A stretch of DNA of 30,477 bases from contig DEAI01000023.1 of assembly GCA_002346675.1 (NCBI GenBank), positions 8,976 to 39,452 on the forward strand, written 5' to 3'. The notes beneath the pieces are model-generated. The model made no database searches. It saw only the letters and a list, made by a program, of their open reading frames with translations, and was not told the origin of the DNA. Shown here piece by piece: positions 1 through 8,934 of the stretch; the stretch's first letter is position 1; each line of letters opens with the position of its first letter. The stretch comes from Fidelibacterota bacterium UBA2986. GTDB taxonomy: Bacteria; Fidelibacterota; Marinisomatia; Marinisomatales; AB-629-J13. A program made the position numbers and the translations under genes.

Positions 1-2845
1 CTTTGATGGAGATCAGATGGCGGTACATGTGCCGTTATCAATTCAGGCTCAAGTTGAGGCTCGTGTATTAATGTTGGCTAGTCATAATATTTTACATCCT
101 GCTAATGGAAAACCTGTTGCGATTCCATCACAAGATATGGTTTTGGGATGTTATTACTTAACAAAAGCCCAAAAAGGAGATATTGGGGAAGGTAAATTCT
201 TTAAATCTTTTGAAGAGGCAATTCTAGCTTGGGAAAATAAGAAAATTGGATTGCATTCTATTGTACATGTGCGCCATAGTAAAATATGGCATAAAAATAC
301 TACTGTTGGAAGAATATTATTCAATTCGATTTTACCTGAAGAAATGGACTATAAAGATTTAACGATATCTAAATCAGCTTTAGGTGATATAATAAATCAA
401 TGTTTTTTAATCGCTGGTAATAAAAAAACTGTTATATTTTTAGATAAATTAAAAAAACTCGGATTTGATACAGCCACGATTGGTGGATGTTCAGTTTCTA
501 TAAGTGATATTCTAATCCCTACTGAAAAAAATGATATTCTAGAAGTTGCGTTTGGTGAGGTTGACGATATACAGAGGAAGTTTAGACAGCATATCTTGAC
601 TGATGGTGAAAGATATAATAAAGTGATAGATATATGGACGCATGCAACTGGTCGTGTAGCAAAATCCATGATGAATGACCTAAAAGAAGATCAAAATGGG
701 TTTAATCCAGTTTGGATGATGGCAGATTCTGGAGCCAGGGGGACCCAAGATCAGGTAAAACAGTTGGCTGGTATGAGGGGTTTGATGGCTAAGCCAAAAA
801 AATCTATGACAGGAGAAAAAGGTGAAATTATTGAATCTCCTATTATTTCCAATTTTAAGGAAGGTTTGTCTGTAATGGAATATTTTATTTCTACTCACGG
901 AGCTCGAAAGGGTTTGGCAGACACAGCTCTAAAAACAGCAGATGCTGGATATTTAACGCGGCGTTTAGTTGACGTAGCTCAAGATGTTGTTATAACTGAA
1001 CCAGATTGTGGGACAATTCAGGGTATCGTCATTTATGATTTGAAAGAAGGTGAGGAGATAATTGAAGAACTTCCTGAAAGAATCTTAGGGCGAGTTTTGG
1101 TTGATGATATAGTAGTGGATGGGAAGGTATTAATAGATTCGGGTCAGCTAATTGATGAGGCAAATATAGAAAAAGTTTATGAAAGTGCTATTCAGAGTGC
1201 AAGGATACGCTCAGTGTTGACTTGTGAATCTGAAAGAGGGGTCTGTGCAATGTGTTATGGATGGAATTTATCTAATCACCAAATGGTTAATATTGGATCA
1301 GCTGTTGGAATTCAAGCAGCTCAAAGTATTGGAGAGCCTGGTACTCAGTTAACCTTAAGAACCTTTCACATTGGTGGTACAGCAACTAGAATTATTGAAA
1401 AGTCTGAGATGGTATCCAAATATAGTGGGGTTGTCCATTTTTCAGAAAACTTTAGTTCTGCAGAAACTAAGGACGATGCTGGCATTGCTACAACAAGATG
1501 TATGTCAAGACATGCAAAGATACAGATTGTCAAAGGAGCTGCTGATGATGTAGTTGCAGATTACAATGTTCCTTATGGTGCAAATGTTTTTGTTTCTGAA
1601 GGTGAAGAGATTGAAAGTGGTACGACATTAGTTCAATGGGATCCATATACAGATATAATCCTCGCATCGTCAAGTGGTGTCGTAAGGCTTAAGGATTTTA
1701 TTGAGGGGGAAACTTATCAGGTTGAGGCTGTTGAGGGTGGTAAGAAGCAGATGGTAATTATTGAATCTCGAGATAGAAATTTGAGTCCTCATATAGAAAT
1801 CGTAAACGAAAAAGATGAAATTATGACAGGGGGTACAATTTTACCGGTTAAGGCAACTCTTGTGATTACTGATGGTCAAAAAGTAAATCGTGGTCAAACA
1901 CTTGTAAAGATACAGAAAGATATTGGAAAAACAAGAGATATAACTGGTGGTCTTCCGAGAGTTGCGGAGTTGTTTGAAGCTCGTATCCCAAAAAACCCTG
2001 CTGTAGTAGCTGAGATTAACGGAACAGTGAAATTTGGTGAAACTAAGAGGGGTATACGTAAAATTATTATTGAGGGTAGTGATGGTGAAGCTCGTTCTTA
2101 CAATGTCCCTTATGGTAAACATGTTATCGTACATGAAGGTGATTTTATTACTGCAGGAACACCACTTTGTGAAGGAGCAATTTCGCCGGTAGATATATTA
2201 AATATTATGGGTTCTGGTGCTGTAAGAGAGTATCTTGTAAATGAAATCCAGGAGGTTTATAGGCTTCAGGGTGTAAGCATTAATGATAAGCATATTGAAG
2301 TTATTGTACGGCAAATGATGAAAAAAATTGTTGTTTCCGACCCCGGTGATACACGTTTATTGGAATCTGAAAGAGTAGACAAGTGGGATTTGCACAAAGA
2401 AAATAAGCGTATATCTGATCATGTCGTAGTTTCGGACCCAGGAGATTCGGAGTTAGAGGAAGGTATGATAGTAGAAAAATATGAATTCAATGAAATTAAC
2501 AATGATTTAAAGATTAACGAAAAGCTTCCAGCAAAATATAGAAAAACAAAGCAGGCGCAATTTGATCCTCTCCTTATGGGAATTACCAGAGCATCGCTTA
2601 ATACGGAAAGTTTTCTATCAGCAGCATCCTTTCAGGAAACGACACGCGTTTTGACTGATGCAGCTTCATCTTGTAAGACAGACTATCTACGTGGATTGAA
2701 GGAAAATGTAACCATAGGAAGATTGATCCCTGCGGGAACTGGATTCCCTGATAAACTTGAAATTATAGTTGAGAGTGCGTCTGTAGGCTCTCATATGGTT
2801 CAGGAAGAAGTAGATAAAAAAGAAATCATAAAAACTGATAAATAG
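1..2845 (+). CDS. rpoC: DNA-directed RNA polymerase subunit beta' (5' partial)
   Basis: Largest catalytic subunit of RNA polymerase, cut by the window start; the reading frame begins at base 2. The first visible residues, FDGDQMAVHVP, are the end of the NADFDGD magnesium-binding active-site motif, so about 460 N-terminal residues lie upstream and 947 remain. The bridge-helix/trigger-loop region is recognisable (SIGEPGTQLTLRTFH, about 1330-1372). The second zinc site is seen as C-G-T near 1007 and C-E-S-E-R-G-V-C-A-M-C near 1222. About 185 residues (about 1382-1936) are inserted between the trigger-loop arms before DITGGLPRVAELFEAR; this matches the SI3-type insertion of Proteobacteria and FCB bacteria, absent from Bacillus. 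Near the C-terminus the motif V-S-D-P-G-D occurs twice (about 2332 and 2431), as I recall from Bacteroidota-type beta'. The gene would follow rpoB upstream. Confidence 0.98.
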   Translation, partial: FDGDQMAVHVPLSIQAQVEARVLMLASHNILHPANGKPVAIPSQDMVLGCYYLTKAQKGDIGEGKFFKSFEEAILAWENKKIGLHSIVHVRHSKIWHKNTTVGRILFNSILPEEMDYKDLTISKSALGDIINQCFLIAGNKKTVIFLDKLKKLGFDTATIGGCSVSISDILIPTEKNDILEVAFGEVDDIQRKFRQHILTDGERYNKVIDIWTHATGRVAKSMMNDLKEDQNGFNPVWMMADSGARGTQDQVKQLAGMRGLMAKPKKSMTGEKGEIIESPIISNFKEGLSVMEYFISTHGARKGLADTALKTADAGYLTRRLVDVAQDVVITEPDCGTIQGIVIYDLKEGEEIIEELPERILGRVLVDDIVVDGKVLIDSGQLIDEANIEKVYESAIQSARIRSVLTCESERGVCAMCYGWNLSNHQMVNIGSAVGIQAAQSIGEPGTQLTLRTFHIGGTATRIIEKSEMVSKYSGVVHFSENFSSAETKDDAGIATTRCMSRHAKIQIVKGAADDVVADYNVPYGANVFVSEGEEIESGTTLVQWDPYTDIILASSSGVVRLKDFIEGETYQVEAVEGGKKQMVIIESRDRNLSPHIEIVNEKDEIMTGGTILPVKATLVITDGQKVNRGQTLVKIQKDIGKTRDITGGLPRVAELFEARIPKNPAVVAEINGTVKFGETKRGIRKIIIEGSDGEARSYNVPYGKHVIVHEGDFITAGTPLCEGAISPVDILNIMGSGAVREYLVNEIQEVYRLQGVSINDKHIEVIVRQMMKKIVVSDPGDTRLLESERVDKWDLHKENKRISDHVVVSDPGDSELEEGMIVEKYEFNEINNDLKINEKLPAKYRKTKQAQFDPLLMGITRASLNTESFLSAASFQETTRVLTDAASSCKTDYLRGLKENVTIGRLIPAGTGFPDKLEIIVESASVGSHMVQEEVDKKEIIKTDK

Positions 2846-2849
2846 TTAT

Positions 2850-2858
2850 TGATATAAT
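2850..2858 (+). promoter_or_regulatory. Candidate extended -10 promoter ahead of rpsL
   Basis: The only gap over 50 nt in the ribosomal region (2846-2900) contains TGATATAAT, which fits an extended -10 element (TGn followed by TATAAT). It would start a transcript near 2865 with a leader of about 36 nt before rpsL. I see no good -35 box, and the whole gap is A/T only in long runs, so chance occurrence is quite possible. No terminator hairpin is visible after rpoC, so read-through from rpoC is also likely. Confidence 0.3.
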
Positions 2859-2900
2859 AGTGATATATTATTTAATATTATAAGCTTTATCTGAATTGAA

Positions 2901-3275
2901 ATGCCAACAATAAATCAATTAATTAGAAAAGGAAGATATCGTGTTTCAAAGAAGCACTCTACTCCTGCGTTAAAAGGAAATCCGCAGAAGAGGGGGGTGT
3001 GCACGCGAGTATATACTACTACACCTAAAAAGCCGAATTCAGCTCTGCGTAAAGTGGCAAGAGTTAGGCTTACGAACGGGATGGAGGTATCTGCTTATAT
3101 TCCCGGTGAAGGTCATAATCTTCAGGAACATTCTATTGTGCTCATTGAAGGTGGACGTGTAAAGGATTTGCCTGGAGTTCGTTATCATGTTATTAGAGGG
3201 ACATTGGATACTGCTGGTGTAGCTGGGAGGAAGACTAGTCGTTCAAGGTATGGTGCTAAAAAGGATAAGTCATGA
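2901..3275 (+). CDS. rpsL: 30S ribosomal protein S12
   Basis: Decoding-site protein of the small subunit, 124 residues, the normal length. The conserved loops are intact: CTRVYTTTPKKPNSALRKV, with the lysine pair (residues 43-44 counting Met) where streptomycin-resistance changes occur in other bacteria, and GRVKDLPGVRYH with the Asp that is methylthiolated in E. coli. Both loops look wild type. The ATG is preceded by CTGAATTGAA with no Shine-Dalgarno motif. The TGA stop overlaps the rpsG start by 4 nt (ATGA), so the long rpsL-rpsG spacer that binds S7 in E. coli is absent. Confidence 0.98.
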   Translation: MPTINQLIRKGRYRVSKKHSTPALKGNPQKRGVCTRVYTTTPKKPNSALRKVARVRLTNGMEVSAYIPGEGHNLQEHSIVLIEGGRVKDLPGVRYHVIRGTLDTAGVAGRKTSRSRYGAKKDKS

Positions 3276-3742
3276 GGAGGAGGAGACCTGAAAAAAGAAC
3301 GATTTTGCCTGACCCAGTTTATGGAGATTTAGCTGTGGCAAAATTTATCAACTATCTTATGTCTAGGGGAAAGAAAGGTGTGGCTGAGAAAATATTTTAT
3401 GATGCTATGGAAACTATCGATCAGCGGACAAAAACTGATGGAATAAAAGTTTTTAAAGATGCGGTTTCAAATGCTTCTCCTGTGCTGGAAGTTAAATCTC
3501 GAAGAATTGGCGGTGCTACTTATCAAGTTCCTATTGAAGTTCCTGAGGGGAGGAGATTTTTTTTAGCTTCTCATTGGATTATTAGTTCTGCTACGGGGAG
3601 AAGCGGAAAGCCAATGTCTGAACGGTTAGCGCATGAGTTTATTTCAGCCGCTAATAATGAGGGTGGAGCTATAAAGAAAAAAGATGATACTCATAGGATG
3701 GCTGAAGCAAATAAAGCTTTTGCTCATTACGGTCGAAGATAA
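3272..3742 (+). CDS. rpsG: 30S ribosomal protein S7
   Basis: Primary 16S rRNA binding protein that nucleates the 30S head, 156 residues as expected. Recognised by MRRRRPEKR at the N-terminus, KVFKDAVSNASPVLEVKSRRIGG in the middle and HRMAEANKAFAHYGRR at the end. Its ATG lies in the overlap with rpsL; AAGGA a few bases upstream, inside rpsL, can serve as ribosome binding site. The stop codon shares one base with the fusA start. Translational coupling across rpsL-rpsG-fusA is therefore likely. Confidence 0.98.
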   Translation: MRRRRPEKRTILPDPVYGDLAVAKFINYLMSRGKKGVAEKIFYDAMETIDQRTKTDGIKVFKDAVSNASPVLEVKSRRIGGATYQVPIEVPEGRRFFLASHWIISSATGRSGKPMSERLAHEFISAANNEGGAIKKKDDTHRMAEANKAFAHYGRR

Positions 3743-5838
3743 TGCAGAATTTTGAGCTTGATAGAGTTAGAAATATCGGTATCATGGCGCACATCGATGC
3801 TGGGAAGACGACGCTTACGGAGAGAGTCTTATATTATACGGGCCGTACGCACAGGATAGGTGAGGTCCATGATGGCGGTGCAACCATGGATTGGATGGAC
3901 CAGGAAAGAGAAAGGGGTATTACTATAACTTCAGCAGCAACCACCGCTATTTGGGATAACCATCGAATCAATATAATAGACACTCCTGGTCATGTAGATT
4001 TTACAGTAGAGGTAGAGCGTTCGTTAAGGATTTTGGATGGTACAGTTGCTATTTTTTGTGCGGTGGGTGGGGTAGAGCCTCAAAGTGAAACGGTATGGAG
4101 GCAAGCAGATAAATATAATGTGCCTCGGATTGCATTTGTCAATAAAATGGATAGAGTCGGTGCTGACTATTTCTTTGTCATTGATATGGTAAGAGACCGT
4201 CTAAATGCAAACCCCCTTCCTCTGACGCTACCAATTGGTGATGGTGATATGTTTAATGGTATCATTGACTTATTATCTATGAAGGCTATTCTTTATAATG
4301 AGTCCACGTTAGGTGCAAGGTTTGAGTATGGTGATATTCCTAGTGATTTGCTTTCTGATGCGCAAAAATGGAGACATCATTTAATTGAGGAGACAGCAAC
4401 ATACGATGATGGATTGATGGAAAAATATTTAGCTGATGAAGAAATATCAGTTGATGAAATAAAGGCAGCTATTCGAAAGGGGTGTTTGGATAATACATTT
4501 ATTCCAATATTTTGTGGTTCTGCATTTAAAAACAAAGGGGTGCAACGATTGTTGGATGCAGTTATCGACTTTTTGCCTTCACCTGTTGATGTTAGTGAGG
4601 TTCATGGGTTTGATGATAGAGATTCTGATATTGCTTTGATTAGAAAACCGAATATGGATGAACCGTTTAGTGCTTTAGCATTTAAGATAATGACTGATCC
4701 GTATGTAGGGCGTTTAACTTATCTTCGAGTTTATTCTGGGGAATTAAAAAAGGGTTCGTATGTATTTAATGCAAACACCGGTAAAAGAGAGCGGATAAGC
4801 CGACTACTTTTAATGCATGCAAATAAGAGAGAAGATATCGATTGTATTAAAGCGGGAGATATTGTTGCGGCTGTTGGTTTGAAGAAGACAAATACTGGTC
4901 ATACTCTTTGTGATGAGAGTCAACCGATCCTGCTCGAAACAATGGAATTCCCAGAGCCAGTTATGGAGGTGGCTGTAGAGCCTGTTAGTAAAGCAGATCA
5001 GGATGCTTTATCGAATGCATTAGTAAAATTAACTGAAGAGGATCCAACCTTTCGTGTCTCCAATAACGAGGATACGGGACAGACAATAATTTCAGGAATG
5101 GGTGAGTTGCATTTAGAAATTCTAATTGACAGGATGTTGAGGGAGTTTAAAGTAAAGGCAAATGTAGGTAAGCCTCAAGTGACATACATCGAAAGTGTGA
5201 CTAAAACCGTATCTGATATTGAAGGAAGATTTGTAAGACAGTCTGGAGGTAGAGGGCAATATGGGCATGTGGTAATCAATCTTTCTCCTAATGAGTCAGG
5301 GAAAGGTTATCATTTCGAAAATAAAATTGTGGGAGGTGTGATCCCTCGAGAATTTATTCCTGCGGTGGATAAAGGTATTCAGGAAGGGCTAAAGAATGGT
5401 ATTCTAGCGGGCTATCCAGTAGAAGATGTTAGGGTTGAATTGATATTTGGCTCTTATCATGATGTAGATTCATCCGAAATTGCATTTAAAATTGCAGGTT
5501 CGATGGCAGTAAAGGCAGCGTGCAAAAAGGCAAATCCTGTTTTAAAGGAGCCAGTTATGAAGGTTGAGGTAACCACACCTGATGAATATCTAGGGGATGT
5601 GATGGGTGATTTAAGTTCGCGTCGTGGTAAAGTCGAAGGAATGGATCAACGAAAGAATCTTCAAGTAATTACAGCAAATGTTCCGCTTGGAAGTATGTTT
5701 GGTTATGCTACTGCTCTCAGGTCACTGACTCAAGGGAGGGCTGTGTTTCATATGGACTTTTCAACTTACAGTCAAGTTCCCGCACAAATACAGGAAGAAA
5801 TAATCGAGCAGGTTTCTGGTTTAGTTAAAGCTATTTAA
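3742..5838 (+). CDS. fusA: Elongation factor G
   Basis: Translocation GTPase, 698 residues. The G domain shows the P-loop AHIDAGKTT (16-24), the switch region with RGITI, DTPGHVDF (80-87) and NKMD (134-137). Domains II-V follow, including GRFVRQSGGRGQYGHV of domain IV and GDLSSRRGKVEGMDQR near the C-terminus. Full length and position between rpsG and tuf favour the main translational EF-G rather than a mitochondrial-type EF-G2 paralogue. The start ATG shares one base with the rpsG stop (TAATG). An 18-nt gap holding the tuf ribosome binding site follows. Confidence 0.97.
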   Translation: MQNFELDRVRNIGIMAHIDAGKTTLTERVLYYTGRTHRIGEVHDGGATMDWMDQERERGITITSAATTAIWDNHRINIIDTPGHVDFTVEVERSLRILDGTVAIFCAVGGVEPQSETVWRQADKYNVPRIAFVNKMDRVGADYFFVIDMVRDRLNANPLPLTLPIGDGDMFNGIIDLLSMKAILYNESTLGARFEYGDIPSDLLSDAQKWRHHLIEETATYDDGLMEKYLADEEISVDEIKAAIRKGCLDNTFIPIFCGSAFKNKGVQRLLDAVIDFLPSPVDVSEVHGFDDRDSDIALIRKPNMDEPFSALAFKIMTDPYVGRLTYLRVYSGELKKGSYVFNANTGKRERISRLLLMHANKREDIDCIKAGDIVAAVGLKKTNTGHTLCDESQPILLETMEFPEPVMEVAVEPVSKADQDALSNALVKLTEEDPTFRVSNNEDTGQTIISGMGELHLEILIDRMLREFKVKANVGKPQVTYIESVTKTVSDIEGRFVRQSGGRGQYGHVVINLSPNESGKGYHFENKIVGGVIPREFIPAVDKGIQEGLKNGILAGYPVEDVRVELIFGSYHDVDSSEIAFKIAGSMAVKAACKKANPVLKEPVMKVEVTTPDEYLGDVMGDLSSRRGKVEGMDQRKNLQVITANVPLGSMFGYATALRSLTQGRAVFHMDFSTYSQVPAQIQEEIIEQVSGLVKAI

Positions 5839-5856
5839 TCAATTTAAGGAGTAATC

Positions 5857-7047
5857 ATGTCAAAGGAAAAATTTGAGAGAACGAAGCCCCATGTGAACAT
5901 AGGAACCATTGGGCACGTGGATCATGGTAAGACGACCTTAACTGCAGCTGTTACCTTGACTCAGTCTCATAGAGGCTATGCTGAGGTCCGTACGTTTGAT
6001 TCAATTGATAATGCCCCTGAGGAGCGAGAGAGAGGTATTACTATTCAAACAGCTCATGTTGAGTATGAAACGGAGAATCGTCACTATGCTCACGTTGATT
6101 GTCCTGGGCATGCTGATTATATAAAAAATATGATTACCGGTGCAGCACAGATGGATGGTGGTATATTGGTTGTCAGCGCTGCAGACGGTCCTATGCCTCA
6201 GACAAGAGAACATGTTTTGTTGGCTCGTCAGGTAAATGTTCCCAGTTTGGTAGTTTTTATGAACAAGACAGATCAGGTGGATGATCCAGAGTTGATTGAC
6301 TTGGTTGAGATGGAGTTAAGGGACTTATTGAATGAATATGAGTTTCCTGGTGATGATACTCCAATTATAAAAGGTAGTGCTTTGGGAGCGTTGAATAATC
6401 CTTCGGATGAAGAGGCGACTAAATGTATTGTTGAGTTAATGGAGGCATGTGATAGTTTTATCCCAGAGCCCGTAAGAGACATAGATAAGCCATTTTTGAT
6501 GCCTGTTGAGGATGTTTTTAGTATTACAGGTCGTGGTACGGTAGGTACCGGTAGAATTGAGAGTGGTATTGTTAAGGTGGGAGATGATGTAGAGATTCTT
6601 GGGCTGGGTTTGGATAAGAAGACCGTATGTACAGGAGTTGAGATGTTCCGTAAGTTGTTAGATGAAGGGCGTGCGGGAGATAACGCCGGGTTGTTGCTTC
6701 GTGGTGTGGATAAGGAGGATTTGAAACGAGGTCAAGTATTGGCTAAGCCTGGCAGTATTACTCCTCATACAAATTTTAAGGCGAATGTTTATGTCTTGAA
6801 GAAAGAAGAAGGTGGGCGTCATACTCCATTTTTTAATGGATATCGCCCACAGTTTTACTTTAGGACAACGGATGTGACAGGAGTGTGTACATTGCCTGAG
6901 GGCACGGAGATGGTGATGCCTGGAGATAATGTAGAGATGGATGTAGAGTTGATTACGCCTATAGCAATGGACAAAGAATTGCGATTTGCTATTAGAGAAG
7001 GTGGACATACTGTTGGTGCAGGTGTTGTAACTAGTATTAGTGAGTAA
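5857..7047 (+). CDS. tuf: Elongation factor Tu
   Basis: GTPase that delivers aminoacyl-tRNA to the ribosome, 396 residues. Motifs: GHVDHGKTT (19-27), RGITI (59-63), DCPGHADY with catalytic His85 (81-88), and the guanine-specificity motif as NKTD (136-139) where E. coli has NKCD. Domains II and III are complete, ending REGGHTVGAGVVTSI. It is preceded by AAGGAG, one of the clearest Shine-Dalgarno sequences in the window and consistent with very high expression. No tRNA gene sits beside it, unlike many tuf loci. rpsJ starts after 6 nt, so there is no space for a separate S10 promoter or leader. Confidence 0.98.
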   Translation: MSKEKFERTKPHVNIGTIGHVDHGKTTLTAAVTLTQSHRGYAEVRTFDSIDNAPEERERGITIQTAHVEYETENRHYAHVDCPGHADYIKNMITGAAQMDGGILVVSAADGPMPQTREHVLLARQVNVPSLVVFMNKTDQVDDPELIDLVEMELRDLLNEYEFPGDDTPIIKGSALGALNNPSDEEATKCIVELMEACDSFIPEPVRDIDKPFLMPVEDVFSITGRGTVGTGRIESGIVKVGDDVEILGLGLDKKTVCTGVEMFRKLLDEGRAGDNAGLLLRGVDKEDLKRGQVLAKPGSITPHTNFKANVYVLKKEEGGRHTPFFNGYRPQFYFRTTDVTGVCTLPEGTEMVMPGDNVEMDVELITPIAMDKELRFAIREGGHTVGAGVVTSISE

Positions 7048-7053
7048 GTATTA

Positions 7054-7362
7054 ATGCCTAACCAAACCATACGAATTAGTTTGAAAGCATATGATCATAT
7101 TCTATTGGATAAATCCACGGAAAAGATTGTTAAAACAGCAAAGTCTACAGGGGCAGTTATATCGGGCCCAATTCCTTTGCCAACTAAGAGGACTATTTAT
7201 ACGGTTTTACGTTCTCCTCATGTTGATAAAAAATCCCGCGAACAATTTCAGACAAAAATACATAAACGTTTGGTGGATATCTTAAATACAACGCCTAAAA
7301 CTGTTGAGTCTCTCATGAAATTAGATTTGCCTGCTGGCGTTGATATTGAGATAAAAGTATAG
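7054..7362 (+). CDS. rpsJ: 30S ribosomal protein S10
   Basis: 102 residues, usual length. Recognised by IRISLKAYDHILLD, SGPIPLPTKRTIYTVLRSPHVDKKSREQF and the end PAGVDIEIKV. S10 belongs to the 30S head and is also NusE, a partner of NusG/NusB in antitermination. The upstream sequence GTGAGTAAGTATTA has no clear Shine-Dalgarno motif; the tuf stop is 6 nt away, suggesting coupled translation. rplC follows after 2 nt. Confidence 0.98.
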   Translation: MPNQTIRISLKAYDHILLDKSTEKIVKTAKSTGAVISGPIPLPTKRTIYTVLRSPHVDKKSREQFQTKIHKRLVDILNTTPKTVESLMKLDLPAGVDIEIKV

Positions 7363-7364
7363 AT

Positions 7365-7982
7365 ATGCGTGGATTAATTGGAAGAAAAATTGGTATGACT
7401 CAAGTGTTTGATGATGAAGGGCATTTGATTCCTGTTACCGTATTGGAAGCAGGTCCGTGTAGTGTGACTCAGGTGAAGTCGACCGAAAAAGAAGGCTATG
7501 AAGCTGTCCAGTTAGGTTTTTCTGATAAAAAAAAGAGCCGAACATCAAGGCCAATGATTGGTCATTTTAGCAAGGCTGGTTTATCCCCACGGCTATGGCT
7601 TCAGGAATTCGAAAAGGTTGAAGGTTATAAATATAAGCTTGGTCAGGAATTTAAAGTGTCTATTTTCAAAGAAGGTGAATTCGTAGATGTATCGGGGACT
7701 TCAAAAGGAAGGGGATTTGCGGGTGTCATCAAGCGTCATAATTTTCAAAGACAGCCAGAAACTCACGGACAGACTGAGTATCTTCGTCATCCCGGTTCAA
7801 TCGGTCAGGCATCTGATCCGTCCCGTGTATTTAAGGGGATGAGAATGGCGGGAAGATACGGAGGGAAAAAGGCTATGGTAAAAAATCTTGAGGTAATAAA
7901 AGTTGATGAAAATAAAAATCTTCTTTATTTGAAGGGAGCTGTGCCGGGTGCGAATATGAATAAGGTAGTCGTGACAAAGTAA
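7365..7982 (+). CDS. rplC: 50S ribosomal protein L3
   Basis: Early-assembly 50S protein with an arm reaching the peptidyl transferase centre, 205 residues. N-terminal MRGLIGRKIGMTQVF and the loop PGSIGQASDPSRVFKGMRMAGRYG are diagnostic; the loop carries the Gln that PrmB methylates in E. coli. The end LYLKGAVPGAN is typical. No Shine-Dalgarno motif precedes the ATG. The stop shares one base with the rplD start. Confidence 0.97.
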   Translation: MRGLIGRKIGMTQVFDDEGHLIPVTVLEAGPCSVTQVKSTEKEGYEAVQLGFSDKKKSRTSRPMIGHFSKAGLSPRLWLQEFEKVEGYKYKLGQEFKVSIFKEGEFVDVSGTSKGRGFAGVIKRHNFQRQPETHGQTEYLRHPGSIGQASDPSRVFKGMRMAGRYGGKKAMVKNLEVIKVDENKNLLYLKGAVPGANMNKVVVTK

Positions 7983-8608
7983 TGAATTTAGATGTATTGA
8001 AACGCGATGGATCTAAGGGGGCTTCTGTAGAAGTTAACGGTGGAGTGTTTAAAATAAAACCTAATGAAGATGTGATTCATCAGGCTGTTGTTCAGGAATT
8101 GCATAATCGAAGACAGGGTACACATGGATCTAAATCTAGAGGTATGGTAAAAGGTGGAGGCAAAAAACCTTGGAGGCAAAAAGGAAGGGGCGTAGCGCGT
8201 GCAGGTACAATTCGTTCTCCACTCTGGAAGGGTGGAGGTACGGTATTTGGTCCTCAGCCACATCCTTACAAAAAAAGAATGCCAAAAAAAATGAAACAGC
8301 TAGCACGGAAAAGTGTATTGAGTTTTAAGGCAGGTAAGGGTGAAATTGTTATTGTTGATGAGTTTGTTCAGTCCGAGCCAAAAACATCTTTATTTTATTC
8401 ATTTCTTTTGTTGTTAAAAATTCATAATAAATCGGTATTAGTACTCCCTGCAGAAATGAATCAAAACTTGAGTCTCTCTGTAAGGAATCTGCCTAATGTG
8501 AGTATAATTAAAGCAGACTCAGTTAACACCTACGAAATGCTTAAGCATAATGTTTTATTGTTTGATAGGCAGGGTGTACTTTTGTTAAATGAAAAATTGT
8601 CAGGTTGA
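7982..8608 (+). CDS. rplD: 50S ribosomal protein L4
   Basis: 208 residues. The conserved extended loop lining the exit tunnel is seen as SRGMVKGGGKKPWRQKGRGVARAG followed by SPLWKGGGTVFGP. The C-terminal half, which in E. coli represses the S10 operon, is present but weakly conserved (residues about 120-208). No leader upstream of rpsJ exists for such repression here. Start overlaps the rplC stop by one base; rplW follows after 3 nt. Confidence 0.97.
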   Translation: MNLDVLKRDGSKGASVEVNGGVFKIKPNEDVIHQAVVQELHNRRQGTHGSKSRGMVKGGGKKPWRQKGRGVARAGTIRSPLWKGGGTVFGPQPHPYKKRMPKKMKQLARKSVLSFKAGKGEIVIVDEFVQSEPKTSLFYSFLLLLKIHNKSVLVLPAEMNQNLSLSVRNLPNVSIIKADSVNTYEMLKHNVLLFDRQGVLLLNEKLSG

Positions 8609-8611
8609 GAA

Positions 8612-8932
8612 ATGGATTATAGAAATATAATTTTAAAACCATTATTTACAGAGAAAATGAGCATTCTTCAGGAAACGCAAAGAAAATATGCGTTTCATGT
8701 TAGTTCAAGAGCTAATAAGATTGAAATAAAGCAAGCTATTCAAAAAAAGTTTGATGTAGAAGTAGATAAAGTGGCTACAATGAATAGAAAAGGAAAGGCT
8801 AAGCAGATGACAATGCGAAGTGGGGGAAGAGTGATTCGAACTTCTGGTAGAAAGTCATCATGGAAGCGAGCAGTGGTTACCTTGAAAGATGGATTCTCTA
8901 TAGATCTTATGGGTGGGGAGGTTTTAGAGTAA
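8612..8932 (+). CDS. rplW: 50S ribosomal protein L23
   Basis: 106 residues; sits at the tunnel exit and docks trigger factor and SRP. Recognised by IILKPLFTEKMS near the N-terminus, FHVSSRANKIEIKQAIQKKFDVEV, and the basic loop GRVIRTSGRKSSWKRAVVTL. A weak purine stretch (AGGTTGAGA) precedes the ATG. The gene ends 2 nt before rplB. Confidence 0.96.
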   Translation: MDYRNIILKPLFTEKMSILQETQRKYAFHVSSRANKIEIKQAIQKKFDVEVDKVATMNRKGKAKQMTMRSGGRVIRTSGRKSSWKRAVVTLKDGFSIDLMGGEVLE

Positions 8933-8934
8933 GA

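Noticed and set aside
397..898. Minus-strand open frames inside rpoC
   Set aside because: They lie antisense to conserved rpoC sequence and have low-complexity translations without family features. The same holds for similar frames inside fusA, tuf, rplB, rplF, rpsE and rpoA.
5839..5856. tRNA or promoter next to tuf
   Set aside because: The gap is only 18 nt and is fully explained by the tuf ribosome binding site.
8860..8934. Upstream in-frame ATG that would extend L2 by 25 residues
   Set aside because: The added residues overlap rplW in another frame and match nothing in the L2 family. The conserved N-terminus starts at 8935, 2 nt after the rplW stop.
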